This document shows positions 9,194-17,744 of a stretch of DNA of 64,000 bases, in pieces (positions within the stretch are counted from its first letter, which is position 1; the number at the start of each line of letters is the position of its first letter). The notes beneath the pieces were generated by a model. It was given only the letters and a program-made list of their open reading frames with translations, was not told where the DNA came from and ran no database searches. This stretch comes from UBA2160 sp964588665 (lineage in GTDB: Bacteria > Chloroflexota > Dehalococcoidia > Lucifugimonadales > UBA1123): positions 62,001-126,000 of the forward strand of contig CAZPQQ010000001.1 of NCBI GenBank assembly GCA_964588665.1. Direction: 5' to 3'. The position numbers and the translations under genes were made by a program.

Positions 9194-9667
9194 ATGGGAG
9201 TGAGCGAAGTCGCCGAGTTGTTGGTCGCCCAGAGTAGAACCGTGTCCGTCGCCGAGGCCGATACGTGCGGACTGATTGGCTACATGCTGAGCACGGTTCC
9301 CGGAAGTTCTCGATACTTTCCCGGAGGGATCATCGCGTACACGGGCGGTCTGAAGGAGAAAGTCTTGGGCGTTCCGGCTGATCTGTACGACACGAAGGGG
9401 AGCGTCAGCCCGGAGATGGCTATTGCGATGGCCGACGGCGCCCGGAACGTGACCGGAACCGACTACGCCGTATCGGTCACCGGAATCGCAGGACCGACCA
9501 GCGGGAGATCAGGTCTGCCCATCGGGACGTTCTACCTCGGCTTGGTGGGCCCCGACGGCCTTGAAGTCGCCGAACGCATCCACACCGACGCCGACGACCG
9601 AGACGGCAACAAGCGACAGGCGGCCGAAGCGGCGATCGATCTGCTCGGGAGCCACCTAAAGACGTAA
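9194..9667 (+). CDS. CinA C-terminal-domain (PncC-like) protein with altered active site
   Basis: The 157-residue product has the length and framework of the nicotinamide-nucleotide amidohydrolase domain: VPGSSRYFPGGIIAYTGGLK, LGVP, GSVSPEMAIAMADGARN, and SVTGIAGPTSG with GTFYLGL. The family hydrolyses NMN to nicotinate mononucleotide. The usual first motif A-E-S-C-T-G-G is here AEADTCG (about 18-24). The family Ser is therefore Ala and the glycines are shifted. The Lys of the second motif is kept. It may be inactive or bind a different ligand. The ATG at 9194 follows AAGGAG by seven bases. It is a single-gene unit ahead of the hairpin at 9926-9957. Confidence 0.85.
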   Translation: MGVSEVAELLVAQSRTVSVAEADTCGLIGYMLSTVPGSSRYFPGGIIAYTGGLKEKVLGVPADLYDTKGSVSPEMAIAMADGARNVTGTDYAVSVTGIAGPTSGRSGLPIGTFYLGLVGPDGLEVAERIHTDADDRDGNKRQAAEAAIDLLGSHLKT

Positions 9668-9925
9668 ATCCCAACGACCCACCGACGGCAATGAACGTTC
9701 GGTAGGGGAGGGTTTCAAACCCTCTCGCGAGTGTTCGCCGCCATATTAGATCGTTAAACACGACATCGGAGCGGTAATCAAGCGTTCATTGGGCGTTTTA
9801 TGGTCACATCGCACGGGCGGGTTTGATACCCGCCCCTACGAATAATCGCGATCCACGCTCGCCCAATAACGTCGTCCGGACCGGTGGCCGCCGCCTTCGG
9901 GCCGAGCCTCGTCGCGCAACACGCA

Positions 9926-9957
9926 AACAGGCTCCGGTTCGTAAACCGGAGCCTGTT
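9926..9957. terminator. Bidirectional terminator-like hairpin
   Basis: A perfect 14-bp inverted repeat (aacaggctccggtt / aaccggagcctgtt) with a four-base loop lies between the plus-strand pncC-like gene and the minus-strand SDR gene that converge here. A short T-rich tail follows on each strand. The whole gap 9668-9989 contains no gene. It also holds two weaker GC inverted repeats, near 9706-9726 and 9808-9832. Confidence 0.7.
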
Positions 9958-9989
9958 CGTCGGTTGACCGTTATGTCAGCCTTTACCCG

Positions 9990-10934
9990 CTACCTTGGCG
10001 CCGCCGGGGGAACCGGGTTGACCACGCCGGATGCCAGGGAGATCGGGATGAGCTGGTCCAGCTCGTCCAACGTCCAGCGGCCGTTCTTGTGGATGCTCTT
10101 CGTGACGTGTCTAGCTCCGTAGAGAGTCACTTGCCAGCCGCTTACGCCGATGACCTGGCCCGTGATGCTGCCGCCTGCCTCGGTGCACAGATAGACGGTC
10201 TTGGGAGCGTTGTTGGCCGGGTCGCTGGCCTCGGCCGGTCCCTGGATGGGCGGGCCTTGAGCTTGCATCACTGGCGCCTGGGGCACCTGCGTCGTTCCGC
10301 GCAGGTCGCGAGTCGACTGAGGGACGGTGGCGGTCATGCGAGTCGCGCCGCCCGGATACACCGCGTTCACGGTTATCCCATGAGGCGCCAAGTCCTTGGC
10401 CAACGACCGCGCGAAGCCCACCATGCCCTCTTTGGCCGCGGAGTAGTTGGTCTGGCCGGACGAGCCCAGTCCCGATCCCGACGAGAAGAGCACGAGCCTG
10501 CCGTACTTCTGTCGGATCATGTGAGGGACTGCCTGACGGACCATGTTGAACGCGCCGTAGAGGTGGACCTGGAGCACCGCGTCCCACTCGGCTTCGGTCA
10601 TGTTGAACACCATGCGGTCGCGGAGGATTCCCGCGACGTGGCACACGGCGTCTATCCTGCCGTAATTGTTGATCGCCGTCTGAACGATCTTGCCGGCGGA
10701 CTCGTACTCCGCCACCGAGTCGAAGTTGGCCACGGCGGCACCGCCTGAGTCGCGGATCGCCTGTGCTGTCTGCTCGGCCGGTGATTCAGATGTGCCCTCG
10801 CCGTCGACTGCGCCGCCAAGGTCGTTGACCACGACCGATGCCCCGTCGGCAGCCATCCATTTCGAGACCTCGGCCCCGATTCCGCGACCGGCGCCCGTCA
10901 CTATGACGACTCTGCCTTCCATTCTATTGCCCAT
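9990..10934 (-). CDS. Short-chain dehydrogenase (HSD17B4-like)
   Basis: The 314-residue protein has the classical SDR motifs: TGAGRGIG near residue 13, NDLGG after the second strand, CHVAG for NNAG, and the active-site YSAAK (about 177-181). The N-terminal NDLGGAVDGEG segment and long C-terminal tail match the dehydrogenase part of bacterial 3-hydroxyacyl-CoA dehydrogenases related to peroxisomal multifunctional enzyme 2. It probably oxidises a 3-hydroxyacyl-CoA or similar hydroxy substrate with NAD in the cytoplasm. It follows a related SDR gene on the same strand with an 80-base gap. Confidence 0.88.
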   Translation of the reverse strand: MGNRMEGRVVIVTGAGRGIGAEVSKWMAADGASVVVNDLGGAVDGEGTSESPAEQTAQAIRDSGGAAVANFDSVAEYESAGKIVQTAINNYGRIDAVCHVAGILRDRMVFNMTEAEWDAVLQVHLYGAFNMVRQAVPHMIRQKYGRLVLFSSGSGLGSSGQTNYSAAKEGMVGFARSLAKDLAPHGITVNAVYPGGATRMTATVPQSTRDLRGTTQVPQAPVMQAQGPPIQGPAEASDPANNAPKTVYLCTEAGGSITGQVIGVSGWQVTLYGARHVTKSIHKNGRWTLDELDQLIPISLASGVVNPVPPAAPR

Positions 10935-11014
10935 GAACTTTTACCTCTCTTGATGGCGCGCGGGCCCCAACGCATTCGGCGTTGCGGCGCCCGGCGGATA
11001 AATTCGAATGAAGC

Positions 11015-11938
11015 TTAGACGCCGTCGCCGATCATTTTCGGAATCAGCACGTCCATCTCTTCCATCGTGAAGTTGCCCCACTTCAGGACTGACCGCTCGA
11101 CGGCTGGATGTGAGTACAGGAAGATGCTGCCGCCTCGCACTCCGAAGACCGTGCAGTTGACGTTCGGCGATGCGTCGGTGCACAGGTAAACGGCCAGCGG
11201 CGCCACGTTCTCGGGGTCGTCGGGCCAGCCGGGGCCTTCCCATTCGCCAACGGCGGGAGACTCGCCGATGCCGGCGCGCTCGTCACGGCTGGGTCCGGGA
11301 GCCGATGCCACGCGGTGCTCTTCGACGGTGCCGGGGAAAAGCCTCGTCTCGACCATCGGGGAGATCGCGTTGCAGGTGACCCCGTATCGGCCCAGGTCTC
11401 GGCCCACGGTGCGAGTGACGCCGATGATGCCCTCGGAGGCCGCGGCATAGGCGGAGCGCCCCATGTCTCCGAGGCCTGCGTCGGAGGTCATGTTTACGAT
11501 TCGTCCGCTTCTTGCCTGCCGGAACATGATGGCGGCGAACTTCGTCGTGGTGAATACGCTCTTCGTGTTGTTGCGGACCACCTGGTCCCAGTCGCTCGGC
11601 GACATCTGGTAGATCATGCGCTCTCGCATGATTCCGGCGCTGTTGACCAGCACGTCCAGTTGGCCGTACGTGTCGTTGGCCTGCTTGATCACGGCCTCGC
11701 CGCCGTCCATGAGCGCCACGTTGTCGTAGTTGGCGGATGCCTGGCCGCCGCGAGCTTGGATTTCGGCCACAACGGAGTCCGCCGGATCGTGGGATGCGCC
11801 AGTGCCGTCGACCTCGCATCCGAGATCGTTAACGATCACCTTTGCGCCCTCTTCAGCCAGGAGCAGGGCCACGCCCCGTCCCACGCCTCTTCCGGCTCCC
11901 GTGACCACCGCCACTTTGCCATCAAGACGGTTGCCCAT
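11015..11938 (-). CDS. Short-chain dehydrogenase-like protein lacking the catalytic lysine
   Basis: The 307-residue product is a paralogue of the gene at 9990. It keeps TGAGRGVGRG, the VNDLG strand and VNSAG. At the active site it reads SAYAAASEGIIG, so the Lys of the Y-x-x-x-K pair is Ser. SDRs need that Lys to lower the Tyr pKa and hold the ribose, so this copy may be a non-catalytic partner or use altered chemistry. GGAGGTGA lies four bases before the ATG. The two SDR genes probably form one transcript and may form a heteromer. Confidence 0.85.
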   Translation of the reverse strand: MGNRLDGKVAVVTGAGRGVGRGVALLLAEEGAKVIVNDLGCEVDGTGASHDPADSVVAEIQARGGQASANYDNVALMDGGEAVIKQANDTYGQLDVLVNSAGIMRERMIYQMSPSDWDQVVRNNTKSVFTTTKFAAIMFRQARSGRIVNMTSDAGLGDMGRSAYAAASEGIIGVTRTVGRDLGRYGVTCNAISPMVETRLFPGTVEEHRVASAPGPSRDERAGIGESPAVGEWEGPGWPDDPENVAPLAVYLCTDASPNVNCTVFGVRGGSIFLYSHPAVERSVLKWGNFTMEEMDVLIPKMIGDGV

Positions 11939-12146
11939 TCGTCACCTCCAGTGATTCTTGTTTCAGCGCGGCTATGCGGCTGATTAAATAAGTTGCGTGA
12001 GGCGCCCCTCATGCGTCGGCCACAATATACCTCATGCGCAACGATATGAAAAGATCGGCGGAACGCGCTGCCGATCTTTGCCGTCTGAGGCGACGTCCGA
12101 GCGGCTATGCTATGTTATGCGGCAGCCGGAACCAGAGGAGCGAACG

Positions 12147-12836
12147 TTGATCCACAAAGACTTCAGGTGCGATTTCTACTTCATCAGACACGGCGAATCC
12201 GCGTCGAACGCCGACCCCAGATTCATTGCGGGCGTCAACTGGGACGCTCCGCTCACCGACAGAGGATTCTCGCAGGCGCGGCTTCTTGGCGCCAGGATGC
12301 GAGACGAAGGCGTGAAGTTCGACCGAGTCTACAGCTCCACCATGGCGCGAGCAATCTCAACCGCCGAATCCATGCTCGCGGAGATGGGCGAAGGAGACAG
12401 GAGCTTCCCGAAGATCGAAGCCATCATGGAACAGCAGACGCCAGGGTGGCGAGGCGTGCCCAGAGATGAAGCGATGACGCCCGATACCGTAGCGTTGATG
12501 GCGACCAAAGGCCCGGATTTCGTGGGCCCGCAAGGCGAATCCAAGAGACAGGTGCGGCGTCGGGTGACGAACTGGCTCGAAGACGAACTCATCTACAACG
12601 ACGAGCTGACGGCTGCCCCAACGCAGATTACCGTCGCCGTCGTCGGTCACGGAGACGCGCTGCGCTGCCTGTACCAGTACATCCTTGGATTCGGCGACGC
12701 GTTCCTCTATCGGATGGCCATCGACAACACGTCAATCGGCAGGTTCATCTTCGACCGTCGAGGCTGGTCGGTCGTCCGCCTAAACGACGCCATGCACCTG
12801 GGCAACGCCGGCACCAGCTTCGAATCGCGGGCGTGA
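12147..12836 (+). CDS. Histidine phosphatase family protein
   Basis: The 229-residue protein has the RHG signature FIRHGESASN near its N-terminus, LTDRGFSQA, SSTMARAISTAE and the second catalytic His in VVGHGDALRC. This is the phosphoglycerate-mutase-like phosphatase superfamily, where the first His is phosphorylated. The substrate is unknown. A TTG at 12147 is chosen because AGAGGAG lies six bases upstream. An ATG ten codons earlier (12117) is possible but has no comparable site. It stands alone, divergent from the SDR pair. Confidence 0.82.
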   Translation: MIHKDFRCDFYFIRHGESASNADPRFIAGVNWDAPLTDRGFSQARLLGARMRDEGVKFDRVYSSTMARAISTAESMLAEMGEGDRSFPKIEAIMEQQTPGWRGVPRDEAMTPDTVALMATKGPDFVGPQGESKRQVRRRVTNWLEDELIYNDELTAAPTQITVAVVGHGDALRCLYQYILGFGDAFLYRMAIDNTSIGRFIFDRRGWSVVRLNDAMHLGNAGTSFESRA

Positions 12837-12852
12837 GCGGGCAGGCTGCCGC

Positions 12853-13119
12853 CTACTGCCAGCGCTTCAGACCGGCCAGCGTCTGACGAGCCGTGGCCGC
12901 GGCGTCCGACCCTTCCGGGATCGCCTCGGCGGGTATCATGCCGGAAATGAAATCCGCCATGCTCTCCATCGTCTGATCCGGCGTGACGAACGCGCCCTTC
13001 TGGTAGCAGTAGGTGCAATACTCGTCGTGCACCGAGCCGTCGGTCTGGGTGCCATGTTCCTCGGGCTTCGTCATGGGCATTGCGCAACTCTGGCATACAG
13101 GCACCGCTGGGGTGGTCAT
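12853..13119 (-). CDS. Zinc-ribbon domain protein
   Basis: The 88-residue protein has CQSCAMPM, an acidic spacer, then YCTYCYQKGAF, which gives a four-Cys zinc site of the putative zinc-ribbon family PF12674. The remaining helix ends GLKRWQ. In other bacteria members are found alone or fused to methyltransferases or transcription factors, and the function is unknown. AGGAGG lies five bases before the ATG. The gene converges with the histidine phosphatase gene, with only 16 bases between their ends. Confidence 0.82.
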   Translation of the reverse strand: MTTPAVPVCQSCAMPMTKPEEHGTQTDGSVHDEYCTYCYQKGAFVTPDQTMESMADFISGMIPAEAIPEGSDAAATARQTLAGLKRWQ

Positions 13120-13564
13120 GGCATCCTCCTTGGTGGTGGCGGGTTCTTGTGGATGGCCTACGATTCATACGTTCGTTTCGTGAGGTCAAGATAATGTTTC
13201 ACAAACAAACGTTCTGGTCAACAGGCAGCCGATTCCTGTAGCAACCCAATGAATGGTTGGTCAATCGGTCGTCTACGTATTTCGAGCGAAGCCGCTCAGT
13301 CCGCATGTGGTATCCTGAAAATGTTGAAAGGCGTCGGAATAGGGGAAACAGCCGATTCGTTAGGTTTGGCTGAATCCTGGACGAAGCAGGCAAACCTAAC
13401 CAGGCGGGAGGCACGTCCCGGTTCTTTGGAGACTGTGGGCTTGCCCGCATTGTCCAAGATGATCAAGGTGTTTCGCAATTTGAGTATCTGCTAGGGCTTT
13501 CGTAACGGCGTGTTCCGTGTACGCGGGCTATTATGAACATGGGAGTGGAAGAGGTAAGAGGGCG
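13120..13564. other. Intergenic region without a supportable gene
   Basis: Only short open frames are seen, none with a ribosome binding site or recognisable motif. The part 13180-13330 is more AT-rich than its surroundings and may hold the promoter of the HicB-HicA pair. Confidence 0.4.
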
Positions 13565-13927
13565 ATGGCACACAGTGAACAAGCAGAATACCATGTAGTC
13601 TTGACCCTCCAATTTGAACGAGAAGGCAAGCACTGGGTTGGCGCCTGCGTCGAGCTGGGCACAAGCACTTTCGCCCGTAGCATCGAGCGGGCGCAAAGAA
13701 AATTGCGTGAACTGGTCGTGCTTCACCTTAATGCGCTTGAGGAAGAAGGAGAGCGCGAACGGTTCTTTGAGGAACATGGCATAGAAATCCATCGGAAGCA
13801 CGAACAAGCCCATGATCTCATCGTCAAAATGCCTCTTGGTCGCACAGAAGAGGTTGGTCCGCTTTTCGAGCCTTATGTATTCCCGCTCGCTGAGCCAGCG
13901 GAACAACTTGCAACAGCAGGCGTGTAG
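13565..13927 (+). CDS. hicB: HicB-like antitoxin
   Basis: The 120-residue protein starts with a strand-turn-strand pattern (YHVVLTLQFEREGKHWVGAC) that matches the partly degraded RNase-H-like fold of HicB, followed by a helix that binds HicA. HicB blocks the toxin and usually represses its own promoter. No helix-turn-helix is obvious in the C-terminal half, so autoregulation is uncertain. Its stop codon TAG is directly followed by the ATG of the toxin gene. The order antitoxin first, toxin second is the less common one. Confidence 0.68.
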   Translation: MAHSEQAEYHVVLTLQFEREGKHWVGACVELGTSTFARSIERAQRKLRELVVLHLNALEEEGERERFFEEHGIEIHRKHEQAHDLIVKMPLGRTEEVGPLFEPYVFPLAEPAEQLATAGV

Positions 13928-14188
13928 ATGCCTGACGTCCCACCCGTCACGGGCCCGCAGCTAGCCCGCCTGCTATTGGCTGATGGATGGGAGCAAAGAG
14001 AGAAAAGAGCGCGCCACGGAATTGACCTGAGAAAGAGATTCTCGGATCGCACTCGGGTTACGATCGTTCCGACCGACAGCCGCCAACCACTCCCCGACGG
14101 CACACTTGCCGCAATCTTGAGTCCTCGGCAAACAGGCCTAACTAAAGCAGGCCTGGGTGAGCTTATTGAGAAACACGGCCTTCGGTAG
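13928..14188 (+). CDS. hicA: HicA-like mRNA interferase toxin
   Basis: The 86-residue product has the HicA layout. A first helix (GPQLARLLLADGWEQREK) is followed by a basic strand with His in RARHGIDLRK, the probable catalytic His. The middle strand TRVTIVPTDSR and PLPDGTLAAILSPRQTG correspond to the usual P-x-G-T-L-x-x-I-L-x-x-x-G. HicA binds double-stranded RNA and cleaves mRNA when free. It abuts hicB with no gap, so the two are co-translated. It is slightly longer than typical HicA (60-80 residues). Confidence 0.72.
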   Translation: MPDVPPVTGPQLARLLLADGWEQREKRARHGIDLRKRFSDRTRVTIVPTDSRQPLPDGTLAAILSPRQTGLTKAGLGELIEKHGLR

Positions 14189-14473
14189 ACCAAGATCGTC
14201 GCTGGTCGCTTTCTTGTGCTCCCCAGACAAAACGGTCGGCCTCATAACAGCCTCCGCCTGATCCAAGTCCGTCCCCCATTGCCATATCCAGGAGCTCCCA
14301 ACGGCTTGGCGCTGCCTGCGGCCGCTTGACGCGGTCAGGTGTAACGCAGACGGAAAACCTTTGCGGAAGTTCGTCAGGCAATTACGCATTTGCAGGTACG
14401 GCGACGGAAACCACCGAGCTGCCTGCCGGTCCAACTTCGGACACTGCCCCAATCGTCGGAGCAACACATCGCA

Positions 14474-14977
14474 TCACTCCCTCGGCGGGAGTGACAGCCC
14501 TTCGATGAACTCCAGATTCGGGACTTTCTGCATCTCGCTCGGGGCCAAGCGCAGTTTCGAGGATCGGCTTCCGGAGCCCAGAACCACGGAGTCGAGCTCG
14601 AGCAGCTTTTGATCCACGAAGATCGGGAGGTCAGCGGGCAACGCGAACGGCGTCACGCCTCCGATCATCATTCCGGTGAGGGCGGCGGTCTCGTCGGCGG
14701 ATGCGAACGACACCCGCGACACTTCCATCAGGCCTTTGACGCGCTTGTTGACGTCCAGCCTGTCCGTCCCTTTCACGATGCAAACGCTGTACTTCTTGGC
14801 GCCCCGTTTCGAGACGACCACGATTGTGTTGCCGCATGAGTCCAGCGGAAAGTCGTATCGCTCGCAGAAGGCGGCGGTGTCCGCGAAATCTGCGTCGATG
14901 TCAAATAGCTCGTATACCACGCCCAAGGTCTTCAACGCCGACTCTACGGCTGTCACGATGTCTGCTTCCTGTGTCAT
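14474..14977 (-). CDS. YbaK/EbsC-type aminoacyl-tRNA deacylase family protein
   Basis: The 167-residue protein shows the YbaK/ProX fold signature. GNTIVVVSKRGAKKYSVCIVKGTDRLD contains the Lys that YbaK uses to discharge Cys-tRNA(Pro). MMIGGVTPFALPADLPIFVDQKLLELD is the conserved G-x-x-P-F-G-like loop and following strand. The family removes wrong amino acids from tRNA or acts on related thioesters or esters. Which tRNA is served cannot be read from the sequence. GGGAG lies seven to eight bases before the ATG at 14977. It is divergent from the SDR gene at 15065. Confidence 0.86.
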   Translation of the reverse strand: MTQEADIVTAVESALKTLGVVYELFDIDADFADTAAFCERYDFPLDSCGNTIVVVSKRGAKKYSVCIVKGTDRLDVNKRVKGLMEVSRVSFASADETAALTGMMIGGVTPFALPADLPIFVDQKLLELDSVVLGSGSRSSKLRLAPSEMQKVPNLEFIEGLSLPPRE

Positions 14978-15064
14978 TCCAATCTCCCGTTCACGGATGT
15001 CGAAGGCAGCTTGCGCTGCTATTATATCGGGCAGATGCAAACCTGCGACTCGAGAGGCGTCAAC

Positions 15065-15847
15065 ATGAGACTGGAAGGCAAAACCGCAATCATCACCGGT
15101 GCAGCTCAGGGTTTGGGGCGGGCCATCGCGCTGGACTTCGCGTCCGAGGGCGCCGCTATGCTCCTGGCTGACATTCAGGGCGAGAAGGTCGCGGAGGTCG
15201 CTGCTCTCATAGGCGAAAACGGCGGGCGAGCGGAGGCAATCGAGGTCGATGTTACAGATGCTCGAGCGGTCGACGGCATGGTCGCCAGGGCGCTCGAACT
15301 GTATGGCGCCGTCGACATCCTGGTCAACGACGCCGGCGGCAGCGGCAACCAGGGCATCCAAGACATTACCGACGTGACCGAAGAGCAATGGGACGCGACC
15401 GTCGATGTCAACCTCAAGAGCGCGTTCCTCTGCGCCAAGGCCGTCGTGCCCCACATGAGGGAGCGCGGGTATGGCCGCATCGTCAACCTCTCGTCGTTCA
15501 GCGCCAAGGGTAACTTCGGCGAGCTCGGCACGACCGCTGTGAGACTCCCATACGCGGCGGCCAAGTCTGGCATCCTGGGCTTCACGTTCCAACTGGCCAG
15601 AGACCTCGGGCCGGACGGCATCTACGTCAACGCCGTACAGCCCGGATTCATCCTGACCGAGCCCGGCGCCAGGGTGCACGATCGCTTCGAAGAGTTGCCC
15701 GACGACGTCCGCGAGCGCATGACGCGCGCGACGCCGCTCGGCAGGCCTGGAAGACCCGATGACGTCGCCAAAGCCGTAACGTTCCTGGCCTCCGACGACG
15801 CTAGTTACACGACTGGCGCCGTCTTGGAGGTCACGGGAGGACGGTGA
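15065..15847 (+). CDS. Short-chain dehydrogenase/reductase
   Basis: The 260-residue protein is a classical SDR: TGAAQGLGRA near residue 12, ADIQGEKV after the second strand, VNDAGGSG for NNAG, and YAAAKSG at the active site. The C-terminal TTGAVLEVTGG closes the fold as in 3-oxoacyl-ACP reductase-like enzymes. Many catabolic SDRs share this pattern, so the substrate is open. GAGAGG precedes the ATG by seven bases. Its TGA overlaps the ATG of the macro-domain gene by one base, so the two are translationally coupled. Confidence 0.88.
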   Translation: MRLEGKTAIITGAAQGLGRAIALDFASEGAAMLLADIQGEKVAEVAALIGENGGRAEAIEVDVTDARAVDGMVARALELYGAVDILVNDAGGSGNQGIQDITDVTEEQWDATVDVNLKSAFLCAKAVVPHMRERGYGRIVNLSSFSAKGNFGELGTTAVRLPYAAAKSGILGFTFQLARDLGPDGIYVNAVQPGFILTEPGARVHDRFEELPDDVRERMTRATPLGRPGRPDDVAKAVTFLASDDASYTTGAVLEVTGGR

Positions 15848-16356
15848 TGCACGAACGCGTCGATCTGTACATCGGCGACATCACGACGCTCCGTGTCGAC
15901 GCCATCGTGAATGCCGCGAACACTACGCTGCTGGGAGGCGGAGGCGTGGACGGCGCGATACACGCCGCCGCCGGTCCGGAGCTCCTCGCTGAGTGTCGCA
16001 CGCTGGGCGGATGCCAGACCGACGACAATATGATCACACGAGGATACGGCCTGCCTGCGGGGCACGTCATCCACACCGTGGGTCCGATACGGCAAGGCGG
16101 AGGGTCCGGTGAGGACGAATTGCTGGCGTCATGCTATCGAAGATCGCTGGCGGTGGCAGGCGACAACGGCGTCGCGACTGTAGCGTTCCCGGCGATCAGC
16201 ACCGGCGTGTACGGCTTCCCGAAAGAGCGCGCGACCGAAATCGCAGTCCGCGAAGTCACCCGCTTCCTCGACGAAAACAGCACGCTCGCGAAGGTGACGT
16301 TCGTCTGTTTCTCGCGGCGCGACTTCGAAGTGTATTCCCGAGTCCTCGGCGAGTAA
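15847..16356 (+). CDS. Macro-domain protein, probable O-acetyl-ADP-ribose deacetylase
   Basis: The 169-residue macro domain has the MacroD/YmdB set: VDAIVNAANTTLLGGGGVDGAIH for ADP-ribose binding and the catalytic region, and FPAISTGVYGFPKERA for the phosphate loop. The family removes ADP-ribose from proteins or deacetylates O-acetyl-ADP-ribose. The ATG overlaps the stop of the SDR gene. A GTG one codon earlier is also possible but is inside the stop of that gene. The pairing with an SDR could link NAD use to ADP-ribose clearance, though this is only inference. Confidence 0.93.
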   Translation: MHERVDLYIGDITTLRVDAIVNAANTTLLGGGGVDGAIHAAAGPELLAECRTLGGCQTDDNMITRGYGLPAGHVIHTVGPIRQGGGSGEDELLASCYRRSLAVAGDNGVATVAFPAISTGVYGFPKERATEIAVREVTRFLDENSTLAKVTFVCFSRRDFEVYSRVLGE

Positions 16357-16434
16357 TCGGACCCGCGATTGTCGCGCGACCGCACCTCGACCGCAAAGGA
16401 AACGGGAGCCCCGATGTCCGGCACTCCCGTATTG

Positions 16435-16686
16435 CTAGCCCGTGCCATTTTGTCGCTGCCTCCTCAGCTTCTCCCGATCCCAACCGCTGAGAGGCGGTTT
16501 GCCTCGAGGCGGGCGTTTGCGCGAGAGGTCGATGAACGACCTGCCGAGGTGCGAATCGACCTCTGTCTGCACGTCGTCCGGTATCTCGACCGGCCGCCAT
16601 CCGCAGTAGATGCATTTGAGTTCGTCCTCGAACGGCTCGTCTACGACGAGGCCTTCGCGTCTTGGGCATGTCTCTTGTCTAAGCAT
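16435..16686 (-). CDS. Small zinc-ribbon protein, paralogue of the interrupted gene at 45468
   Basis: The 83-residue product has CPRREGLVVDEPFEDELKCIYCGWR, where the first Cys pair is incomplete (C-P-R-R) and the second is CIYCGWR. The C-terminal half contains KPPLSGWDREKLRRQRQ. The gene at 45468 encodes the same pattern (CPRCNGAVL, CLTCGWR, KPALSGWEREKRRRLRQ). The family is not recognised. The basic tail suggests nucleic-acid binding, which is inference. The ATG at 16686 is weakly supported, and a GTG three codons earlier is possible. Confidence 0.68.
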   Translation of the reverse strand: MLRQETCPRREGLVVDEPFEDELKCIYCGWRPVEIPDDVQTEVDSHLGRSFIDLSRKRPPRGKPPLSGWDREKLRRQRQNGTG

Positions 16687-16717
16687 TGTATACACCCAGG
16701 TTCGGTTGATTAGCGCT

Positions 16718-16987
16718 TCAGGACTGGAGTCGGGATCGGCAGGCGGAGCAACCGCAACGCGACGGATGAGGGAATATGCCTTGGAACAGGAGTCTGACCA
16801 AGTCGTTGCATGTCAGACCCAACAGCCTGCCCTGCACCCAGTACCTGGCCATGACGCTGGACTTGTCCGTCTCTTCTGAATTCGTCAGCGGTGTGTCTCC
16901 GCAGATTGCCTTGATCGCGTAGGACCTGAGTTTTGAAAGGTCGGCGATGAACGTGTCGGCCATGCTCTTGATATCTGCGTCTGTCAT
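16718..16987 (-). CDS. Small protein of unknown function
   Basis: The 89-residue product begins MTDADIKSMADTFIADLSKL and ends with CGCSACRSRLQS. It has two or three predicted helices and a Cys pair at the end. No family is recognised. AGGAG eight bases before the ATG at 16987 strongly supports expression. It lies 31 bases upstream of the zinc-ribbon gene on the same strand, so the two small genes may share a transcript. Confidence 0.62.
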   Translation of the reverse strand: MTDADIKSMADTFIADLSKLRSYAIKAICGDTPLTNSEETDKSSVMARYWVQGRLLGLTCNDLVRLLFQGIFPHPSRCGCSACRSRLQS

Positions 16988-17437
16988 CGGTTGGCTCCTG
17001 GTGCTGTTCCGGTGCTTTTGCCTGATAAATCAAGTGTAGGGTCGGTGCCGTCTTGGTACCTGAACAGGGGCCTATCCAACCCTTACAAAACCCTGACACC
17101 CCTGTCAGGTTCGTCAATGGAGCCGTCAATTGAACGTCAGAAATCGATCGTTTGCGTGCCTGCTCGATACCGCTGCGCTCGCGGGATCTGGCGGCTGCGA
17201 AACGGCGTTGCCGTCAAGTGTCGAGCTGCCTACAAGGCGTGGAGGATCAGTATTCGTGGATGGGTTTGGAGTCGGTCCAACTGCTCGAGCCAGACCAGAG
17301 ACGAGCGATCCCGAACGGTTCGCGTCAGCGATTGACGGCATGCAGGCTCGGCGATATTGTTCGCCCCAACCTCGATATGACGCAGGTTCGGCGCTGCGCA
17401 ACTCGATCAAGCAGTTGGCTTCGGAGAGATACGTGCA
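16988..17437. other. Intergenic region with one small inverted repeat
   Basis: No supportable gene is seen. A 7-bp inverted repeat with a four-base loop (cctgaca / tgtcagg, 17092-17109) lies about 105 bases upstream of the small minus-strand gene and could be an operator or a weak terminator. Confidence 0.35.
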
Positions 17438-17671
17438 ATGACCGTTTCAGCCGAGACTGAGGGCTTTCCCGTCCATTGGGACGACCCTGCAGACGCCGAG
17501 TTGCATTGGAACCACGACCCTGGCCGCCACCCCAACGTGATCAAACCCAAAAACAATGGACGACGGCGCCAATCCCGAGTTGACGGTCTGCGATGTGGCC
17601 ATGCGCGAACGGGGCGCCTGCGAGTGCGGCAGACTTCGACTCGGTCGCGTTCGGGTCCGTGCGCCACATGA
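17438..17671 (+). pseudogene. Truncated N-terminus of a PEP-utilising-enzyme-like protein
   Basis: The first 28 or so residues (FPVHWDDPADAELHWNHDP) resemble the start of phosphoenolpyruvate-utilising or rifampicin-phosphotransferase-like proteins that occur in several copies in related genomes. GGAG precedes the ATG. After about residue 35 the reading frame turns into low-complexity Arg-rich sequence and stops at 17671, so only the head of the gene remains. The resemblance is by eye and the origin is inference. Confidence 0.4.
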
Positions 17672-17744
17672 TCTTGTTGGAATCGGCATACGTGTGCCGC
17701 GCCGTGGTTGGCGCGGTGAATAGCAGGTCTTTAGGAGGAACGGT

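Noticed and set aside
13249..13494. 81-codon frame before the HicB-HicA pair
   Set aside because: There is no ribosome binding site and no match to a toxin or antitoxin pattern.
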